Part shown: one piece after another, positions 58,460 to 64,000 of the stretch
Layout: every line of letters begins with the position of its first letter
Numbering within the stretch: the first letter of the stretch is position 1
NCBI GenBank assembly: GCA_963802765.1
Contig: CAWDJZ010000006.1
Coordinates: forward strand, 310,001-374,000
Direction: 5' to 3'
DNA from: Gaiellasilicea sp963802765
Lineage (GTDB): Bacteria; Actinomycetota; Thermoleophilia; Gaiellales; Gaiellaceae
Length of the DNA stretch: 64,000 nucleotides
Translations under genes and position numbers: made by a program
Notes under the pieces: model-generated
Seen by the model: only the letters and a program-made list of their open reading frames with translations
What the model was told of the DNA's origin: nothing
Databases searched by the model: none

Positions 58460-60238
58460 TTGACTCTGGACGACAACCCGGGCCATAGTGATCTCGACGT
58501 GGCGGAGATCGCGCGATTCGTCGACTCGCGAACACCCGAGGCCGCTCGGCGGGCGCGGAGGATGACGATCGTCGCCCAGGATCCGTCGATCACCGACGCC
58601 GAGGGCACGATCGTGACGGCGCAGGTCGACGTTCCGGTCGACCTGCTCGAGCCGGGGCCGCGCGGTCAGCGCTTCCACGTCGTCGACTACGACGCAGCCG
58701 GAGGCGTGCTGACTCCCCCGGTTGACCTGCGCGACCCGGCCGCCCACCCGGGGGAGAGATCCTGGAGCTATCTCGATCGCTTTGCCGACGTCGACGCGGC
58801 GGAGCTCGTCGGGGACTTCGACTTCCATGCCCAGAACGTCTATGCGATCGCGGCGCGCACGTTGGCCGCTTTCGAGCTCGCATTGGGCCGCCGGCTCGCC
58901 TGGGCGTTCGGAGGCCATCAGCTCTTCCTCGTCCCGCACGCCTTCTCGGAGGCGAACGCCCATTACGCCGGTGACGACCGGGGCGTCTTCTTCGGCTATC
59001 TCGAGCTTCCCGACGAGACGATCTACACGTGTCTCTCGCACGACGTCGTCGCCCACGAGGTCACGCACGCGATCCTGGACGGCCTCAGGCCGCATCTGAT
59101 CGAGCCCGGGCTCCCGGACCAGGCGGCCTTTCACGAGGCCTTCGCGGACATCGTCGCGCTCCTGTCGGTCTTCTCGGTCGGGCCGCTGGTCGAGACGGTG
59201 CTGGGCAAGGCCGACCCACGCGGGCGGATCCCGGCCGGTCGCGTCGACCCGGCCAAGCTGGAGCGAACGGCGATCTTCTCGCTCGCGGAGCAGTTCGGGG
59301 AGGCGACATCGGGTGTGCGGGGCAGCGCGCTCCGCCGCTCGCTCGAGCTCGAGCCGGGCGACGCGTGGCGCCGTGATCTCGCCTTCGAGGAGCCGCACAG
59401 GCGCGGCGAAATCGCCGTCGCCGCGATCCTGCGTGCCCTGCTCGCGATGTGGTCGAAGCGCGTCGTGGCCCTGATCCGTGCAGGCGGGCTCGACCGGGCG
59501 CGCGCCGCCGAGGAGGGAGCGAAGGCGGCCAAGCATCTTCTGCAGATGGCGATCCGAGCGACCGACTACGCGCCTGCCGTCGAGCTCGAGTTCGAAGACT
59601 TCATCGAGGCCCTGCTGGTTGCGGACCGCGTCGTCGCCCCCGACGACCCGCACGGCTACCGCGACTCGGTCGCAGCCGCGTTCGCCGCGTTCGGAATCGT
59701 GCCGCCGCCGGAGCGGATCGTCGACCTCGCGGAGCAGCCCTTGCTCTACGAGGGGCTGAACGTCGTCGCGATGCGCTCCGATCCGGACGAGGTGTTCCGT
59801 TTCATCTGGCAGAACGCCGAGCGGCTCGGGATCGACCGCCGTTTCTCCACTCGCGTCGACGCCGTCCGGCCGTCGATCCGAGTCGGGCCGGACGGGCTCG
59901 TCGTCAGCGAGGTCGTGGCCGACTACGTGCAGACGCTGAACGTCACCGCCACACAGGCGCGTCGGCTCGGCGTCGCGCTGCCAGACGACCTCGGCGCGAG
60001 GACGCAGCTCCAACTCTGGGGCGGCGGGACGCTCATCTTCGACCAGTTCGGGATGGCGAAGTTCCACCAGCGCAAGCCGCTCGAGGACTGGCAGCGGCAG
60101 AGCCGGCGGCTCGACTACCTGGTCCGGCACGGCTTTTTCGACTCGCGCGGCCGCCTCGGCTTCTCCTTTGGTACGCCACTCGGGATGCGCTTTGCCGAGT
60201 TCCACCAGCCGAACCCACGCGCCGGCGAGGACTGGTAG
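58460..60238 (+). CDS. HExxH zinc metalloprotease-like protein (gluzincin type)
   Basis: 592 residues, no signal peptide. The zinc motif SHDVVAHEVTHAILDGL is near residue 200, followed 30 residues later by QAAFHEAFADIVALLSVFSV, the third-ligand Glu of thermolysin-like gluzincins (cf. NEAFSD). Upstream, NVYAIAARTLAAFELALGRR resembles the M4 helix. The C-terminal 200 residues are unassigned. TTG at 58460 is the apparent start; a later ATG at 58562 is possible. The following MBL hydrolase gene begins 2 bases after the stop, so the two form an operon. Intracellular location is inferred from lack of a signal. Confidence 0.75.
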   Translation: MTLDDNPGHSDLDVAEIARFVDSRTPEAARRARRMTIVAQDPSITDAEGTIVTAQVDVPVDLLEPGPRGQRFHVVDYDAAGGVLTPPVDLRDPAAHPGERSWSYLDRFADVDAAELVGDFDFHAQNVYAIAARTLAAFELALGRRLAWAFGGHQLFLVPHAFSEANAHYAGDDRGVFFGYLELPDETIYTCLSHDVVAHEVTHAILDGLRPHLIEPGLPDQAAFHEAFADIVALLSVFSVGPLVETVLGKADPRGRIPAGRVDPAKLERTAIFSLAEQFGEATSGVRGSALRRSLELEPGDAWRRDLAFEEPHRRGEIAVAAILRALLAMWSKRVVALIRAGGLDRARAAEEGAKAAKHLLQMAIRATDYAPAVELEFEDFIEALLVADRVVAPDDPHGYRDSVAAAFAAFGIVPPPERIVDLAEQPLLYEGLNVVAMRSDPDEVFRFIWQNAERLGIDRRFSTRVDAVRPSIRVGPDGLVVSEVVADYVQTLNVTATQARRLGVALPDDLGARTQLQLWGGGTLIFDQFGMAKFHQRKPLEDWQRQSRRLDYLVRHGFFDSRGRLGFSFGTPLGMRFAEFHQPNPRAGEDW

Positions 60239-60240
60239 CG

Positions 60241-61551
60241 GTGGCCCGCCCCCGCACGCCTCGCCCGTCGCGCATCCAGGTGCGCATGTACCAGGTCGGC
60301 TTCGGCGACTGCTTCCTGGTCAGCTTCACGTACCGGCGCGCGCTCCCCGACGGGCGCGACGAGCGCCACATCCTGTTCGACTTCGGCTCGACGCACGGGC
60401 CGGAGGGCTCTCCGCGCCTGTTGCCGCAGACGGCGCAGCTGCTCGAGGAGCACACGAACGGCCGGCTCGACGTGCTCGTCGCCACGCACCGGCACAAGGA
60501 CCACATTGCCGGCTTCGGCCTCGAGGAGACGGCCGGCGTGATCGACGCCCTGCAGCCGGGGCTGGTGGTGCGCCCGTGGACCGACGATCCAAAGCTCCCG
60601 CCCGACGCCACCGGCCCTGCGATCCGCTCGGACTCGCACCGCTTCGCCGTCGGCCTCGCGGCCGGCCAGCGTTTCGCCGGCCTGGTCGCGTCCCTCGCCG
60701 CAGGGGCCGGCAGCCGCTCGCTTCGCGGCGAGCTCGCCGCCCTCGCCGACGACCAGCTTCCGAACCGTGCCGCGCTCACGAACCTGGAGCGCTGGGCGGA
60801 CGAGGGGGACGGCGTGTACGTCGCGGCGGGCGGCGACTCGAAGATAGAGCGGTTCGTCCCCGGGATTACGGTGCGCGTCCTCGGGCCGCCGACGGTCGAG
60901 CAGGTGCCGGCGCTGACACGGCAGCGGGCCGACGACCCCGAGTACTGGCTCGCCCAGCATGCCCGGCTCGACGACACCGTCCCGACTGCCCTCACCGTCG
61001 ACGAGCCGGCCCGGCCGACGGTCGACCCCGGCCCGGTCGGGTGGCTCGTGGAGCGCCTGCAGCGCCAGCAGATTTCCTCGCTCCTGCGAATCGTCCGCAC
61101 CGTCGACGACGCGCTCAACAACACGAGCGTCGTCCTGATGCTCGACGTCGGTGACAAGCGGCTCCTCTTTCCCGGCGACGCGCAGATCGAGAACTGGCTT
61201 TGGGCGCTTCGCGACGCGCCGGAGAGCGTTGCCCTTCGCAGGCGCCTCTCGCGCGTCGACCTCTACAAGGTCGGCCACCACGGCAGCCGCAACGCGACGC
61301 CGCGGTCGCTCTTCCGGCTCTGGGGAGACGAGCCGACGCCGCAGCGCCCGCTGGCGGCGCTGCTGTCGACACTCGCGAACGTGCACGGGCGCACGGAGGC
61401 GACGCGCGTACCGCGGTCGACTCTCGTCGCCGCGCTCCGGCGGCGCACCGGCGGTCTCCTCTTCACGACCGACGGCCTCGCGGCCGATCGCCCCTTCGTC
61501 GAGCTGGCGGCGCCTGCTGCGGGGCGCGAGCCCTTCAAGCTCGTCAGTTGA
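60241..61551 (+). CDS. MBL-fold metallohydrolase, ComEC-like hydrolase domain
   Basis: 436 residues, no signal peptide. MYQVGFGDCFLVSFTYRRAL is the usual opening (QVGxGDxxLV), with ILFDFGSTHGPEGS, the metal-binding VATHRHKDHIAGFGLEE (HxHxDH variant), LLFPGDAQIENWLWAL and VDLYKVGHHGSRNATPRSLF. Such ComEC/Rec2-like hydrolases cut nucleic acids or cyclic nucleotides, or serve as effectors. GTG start directly after the metalloprotease stop; tight pairing suggests joint function. Confidence 0.85.
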   Translation: MARPRTPRPSRIQVRMYQVGFGDCFLVSFTYRRALPDGRDERHILFDFGSTHGPEGSPRLLPQTAQLLEEHTNGRLDVLVATHRHKDHIAGFGLEETAGVIDALQPGLVVRPWTDDPKLPPDATGPAIRSDSHRFAVGLAAGQRFAGLVASLAAGAGSRSLRGELAALADDQLPNRAALTNLERWADEGDGVYVAAGGDSKIERFVPGITVRVLGPPTVEQVPALTRQRADDPEYWLAQHARLDDTVPTALTVDEPARPTVDPGPVGWLVERLQRQQISSLLRIVRTVDDALNNTSVVLMLDVGDKRLLFPGDAQIENWLWALRDAPESVALRRRLSRVDLYKVGHHGSRNATPRSLFRLWGDEPTPQRPLAALLSTLANVHGRTEATRVPRSTLVAALRRRTGGLLFTTDGLAADRPFVELAAPAAGREPFKLVS

Positions 61552-62431
61552 TCTTGCAGACCCCGTCGCGGAACGCGGCGTGCTGCACGCCGTTCGCGGC
61601 CTGATCTGCGGCGCGATCGTAGGCGCCCGGCGCCGGGCCTTCCCAGAAGACGTCGGGGGTGACGCCCGGTCCGATGATCGTCGCGCGGTACTTGGTCCCG
61701 CGCCCGGCAGGGCGCGAGCCGTGCGGGTAGAACCCGTAACAGAAGGTGCCGCCTGAACGGTGGGTCAGGAAGCTGTTCTCTCGTTTCCAGCCCGGCCCAT
61801 AGCTCGAGTCGAAGGTGTCGACGTAGACATTCCTGCCGAACGTGTCGAGCGGCACGCCCGCGCGCGTGGAACGGAAGCCGAAGACACCTCCTTCGAGATA
61901 CGTGTACGAGCCGTAGAGGTGGTCGAAGCGGCGGTACGCCCAGTCGGTCTCGACCGTCAGCACAGGTAGCGCGCCGGTCCAGTGCGAGAGCCGAAGCTCC
62001 CACACCGCCTGGGCCGGCGACGGCGCGAGCCCGTAGTTCGGCAGCGCTCGCTGCCACGCCTGCAGCGCCCAGTAGGAGCCGTCGGGAGCCCGGCAGGCGG
62101 CGACGCGCCAGGCGAGGGCGGGGCCGTCGTAGCCGCCGCAAGCATTGCCGAACGTCTGCCAGTAGTCGCGCCGGTACTTGCCGTAGCCGCCCGAGTAGTC
62201 GAGCTGGAACTCGACCTGCTTTCGAGCCTGTGTCGGGGAGATCGCGTTGAGGGCGCCCCATGCCAAGACGCGCTTGGGCTTGCCCTCTGCCCGGTAGGTG
62301 AGCAGTGCCTCGCCTTTGTCGTTGACGGCGAGCGTGACCGCGGAGGCGTTCCGGTCGATGAGCTCCGACGCAGGGGCCGGAGAGGCGGTGACGACCGCGA
62401 GAAGCGCCGCAAGCATCGTGAGACGCCGCAT
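61544..62431 (-). CDS. Secreted hypothetical protein
   Basis: 295 residues. Signal peptide RRLTMLAALLAVVTASPAPA, then a Tyr/Trp/Gly-rich beta-type domain (YRRDYWQTFGNACGGYDGPA, GSYWALQAWQRALPNYGLAP, GTFCYGFYPHGSRPAGRGTK). Three Cys suggest a disulfide. ATG start. Overlaps the MBL gene's end by 8 bases. I do not recognise the family. Confidence 0.75.
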   Translation of the reverse strand: MRRLTMLAALLAVVTASPAPASELIDRNASAVTLAVNDKGEALLTYRAEGKPKRVLAWGALNAISPTQARKQVEFQLDYSGGYGKYRRDYWQTFGNACGGYDGPALAWRVAACRAPDGSYWALQAWQRALPNYGLAPSPAQAVWELRLSHWTGALPVLTVETDWAYRRFDHLYGSYTYLEGGVFGFRSTRAGVPLDTFGRNVYVDTFDSSYGPGWKRENSFLTHRSGGTFCYGFYPHGSRPAGRGTKYRATIIGPGVTPDVFWEGPAPGAYDRAADQAANGVQHAAFRDGVCKIN

Positions 62432-62537
62432 CGGGCCTCACCTCCAGCTCGGTCCAACGACGATACCAGGGCGTTACCGAGCACAGAACGAGCGGTGCGC
62501 CGCCGCTTCGATCTTTCCGGGACGCAGACCGACCCGC

Positions 62538-63692
62538 CTAGGACGAGGCGAGCGCCGACCGCGACTCTGCGCGGGCCTCGCGCCACCAGACGAGCTCGTA
62601 GGCGTGCAACGCGAGCCAGACGGCGGTGACGAGCGCCAGTGCGGCGAGTGCCGGGACCGCGGTGGCGAGTGGGAGCAGGAGGAAGAGTACGAGCGCGGCC
62701 GCGAAGCGGCCGCGGCTCACCTTCAGCCGCCGTTCGATCCGCGTCCGGATCGCCGAGTAGGTGAGCAGGTAGAGCGCGCTTCCGCCGCAGAGTGCGAAGG
62801 CCACGACGGAGTCGAGTTCCTCTCCGACGTGCCCGACGATGTTCTTCATCGCGAACGCGAAGAGCACGATGCCGACGATCATCGGGAAGTGCGCGTAGGC
62901 GTATACGTCGCGGGCGAGCGCCACCCGTTCGGCGCCCTGGAGATCGCCGAGCATCCGCTCGCCCCGGATCGAAAAGAAGTCGAAGTAGGCGAGCCAGAAC
63001 GAGGCGGCGACGAGGAGCCCGAGGATCGCGGCTATGACCTCGCCCGGTCCGATCCCGATCCCCGTCGCGCCGATCCCGATCGAGATGAACGCCTCCCCGA
63101 GCGCGATGATCAGCACGAGGCCGTAGCGCTCCGCGAGGTGCGACGGGTGCAGCTGCCAGCCCCTCGATCCGCTCAGAGCGGCGCCGACGTAGGTACATGC
63201 GAGCGCGGCGAGCCAGAGCCAGATGCGCGCGCCGTCACTGAAGCCCGCGACGAGGATCAGGGTCGCGCCCAGCAGCGTCCACGGCGCCAGCCGCATCACG
63301 GCCGTGAGTAGGTCGCGGTTCCCGCGGCCGGCGAGGGCGTAGAGCGCCAGGTGCATCGCGCAGACGACGAGAAAGGCGGTGCCGAAGAGCACGCCTTCGT
63401 CGTCGAACACGCTAGGCACGACGAGCGCGGCGACGAACATCGCGATCAGCGCGACGAGCAGCGCGGCGCCGACGACGCCCTCCTCGGGGTCGACCGTGTT
63501 CGTCAGCCAGGCGTAGGCCGTCCACGCCCACCAGAGCGCAGCCAGCACGAGCACGCCCCGGCCGATCCCGGCGAACGTCGGGTCGTCGGCGAGCAGCGTC
63601 GCGACTTGCGTGAACGCGAATACGAAGACGAGGTCGAAGAAGAGCTCTCTCGGCGTGACACGGTGCTCGTGCTCGACTGCCGTCGCGGGCAT
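62538..63692 (-). CDS. LtrA-family (low-temperature requirement A) membrane protein
   Basis: 384 residues with about twelve hydrophobic helices. The opening RVTPRELFFDLVFVFAFTQV and the HPSHLAERYGLVLIIALGEA motif in the middle are the hallmarks of LtrA proteins, whose biochemical role is unclear. ATG start, 26 bases downstream of the ligase-like gene's stop on the same strand. Confidence 0.92.
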   Translation of the reverse strand: MPATAVEHEHRVTPRELFFDLVFVFAFTQVATLLADDPTFAGIGRGVLVLAALWWAWTAYAWLTNTVDPEEGVVGAALLVALIAMFVAALVVPSVFDDEGVLFGTAFLVVCAMHLALYALAGRGNRDLLTAVMRLAPWTLLGATLILVAGFSDGARIWLWLAALACTYVGAALSGSRGWQLHPSHLAERYGLVLIIALGEAFISIGIGATGIGIGPGEVIAAILGLLVAASFWLAYFDFFSIRGERMLGDLQGAERVALARDVYAYAHFPMIVGIVLFAFAMKNIVGHVGEELDSVVAFALCGGSALYLLTYSAIRTRIERRLKVSRGRFAAALVLFLLLPLATAVPALAALALVTAVWLALHAYELVWWREARAESRSALASS

Positions 63693-63718
63693 CGTCTCGA
63701 CCTTAGCGCCGAGCGGGG

Positions 63719-64000
63719 TCAGCCCGACGATCCAAACTCGCTCAGCGCCGTCATCATGTGGAAGACGACGCCCGTTTGGCGCGACTGGTCAAACTGGAGG
63801 CCGTGCCGGGCGACGACGTCGAAGAGGTCCGCGTGCGTCAGTCCGCGAAAGAGCGGCGACTCGAGATGATCCGTTGCGACCAGGTGCTTCTCGCGCCCAC
63901 TGGGTGCGATGAAGAGCGCGATCTCCGGATCGTACGTCCCTCCGGTCAGAAACTGCAGGGTCAGAAACGGGTGCGTGGTGCCGCCCTTGCGCAGGTTGAG
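63719..64000 (-). CDS. C-terminal part of a PGM1-like peptide ligase (partial, runs off the window)
   Basis: 94 codons are visible up to the TGA at 63719-63721. LNLRKGGTTHPFLTLQFLTG, then EKHLVATDHLESPLFRGLTH and QTGVVFHMMTALSEFGSSG resemble the C-terminal domain of ATP-grasp peptide ligases related to pheganomycin PGM1. The ATP-grasp core would lie beyond the window. Family match from memory; the start is not available. Confidence 0.65.
   Translation of the reverse strand, partial: LNLRKGGTTHPFLTLQFLTGGTYDPEIALFIAPSGREKHLVATDHLESPLFRGLTHADLFDVVARHGLQFDQSRQTGVVFHMMTALSEFGSSG

Noticed and set aside
1..64000. CRISPR arrays, insertion sequences or transposases
   Set aside because: No regularly spaced repeats, terminal inverted repeats with target duplications, or transposase-like proteins were recognised anywhere in the window.

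Overview
The window is 64 kb of very GC-rich DNA with dense gene packing, frequent GTG starts and many 4-base ATGA/GTGA overlaps. The gene content (Liv-type transport, several molybdenum hydroxylase genes, BTAD and NarL-type regulators, PspC proteins, DUF4383, LtrA, split LigD functions) fits a soil actinobacterium. A Thermoleophilia-like lineage is my best guess; this is inference, because no rRNA or other marker is present.

Left part (1-14.7 kb): a catabolic block. It holds a RidA-like protein and amidase; an enoyl-CoA hydratase and acyl-CoA ligase; a three-subunit molybdenum hydroxylase (its FAD subunit is riddled with frameshifts); a PfkB kinase; a small CxxC protein; a LarA-like racemase; two xylose-isomerase-like TIM barrels; a ROK repressor and a VOC protein. 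14.8-20 kb: a complete branched-chain-amino-acid-type ABC transporter (LivH, LivM, LivK, LivG, LivF), with LivH frameshifted. 20-28.4 kb: a sugar-acid and diol block. It contains two FAH-fold enzymes, an aldehyde dehydrogenase and an SDR (three of these form a Weimberg-like set), a truncated epimerase remnant, and a B12 diol dehydratase with fused large and medium subunits. 28.5-36 kb: a second molybdenum hydroxylase whose molybdopterin subunit is divided into two translationally coupled genes, followed by divergent CoxD/CoxE-type maturation genes and a CaiB-type CoA transferase.

36-37 kb is a non-coding island with two tRNA-Ser genes (CGA and GCT) and a cluster of strong hairpins, one ending in an intrinsic terminator. 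37-40 kb: a polar amino-acid ABC operon that runs on into groES and a VOC protein. 40-48 kb: a LigD-type polymerase and, separately, an ATP-dependent DNA ligase, a PspC/toastrack envelope-stress three-gene operon and a MASE1 histidine kinase. 48-57 kb: a lone ketoacyl synthase, an ankyrin lipoprotein, a BTAD regulator with a USP-like C-terminus convergent with a Ser/Thr kinase, a HAD phosphatase, a flavin reductase and another NarL-type kinase. 57-64 kb: a poorly characterised set (aminoglycoside-phosphotransferase-like protein, Zn-finger/HNH-like protein, HExxH metalloprotease, MBL hydrolase, secreted proteins), LtrA, and the 3' end of a PGM1-like peptide ligase at the edge.

Two features cut across the window. 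First, at least eight genes need single-base frame corrections, nearly all single-base gains in short G/C runs, which looks more like consensus error than gene decay. Second, three genes start most plausibly at CTG inside a CTGA overlap with the preceding stop codon, so standard start rules would truncate or miss them.
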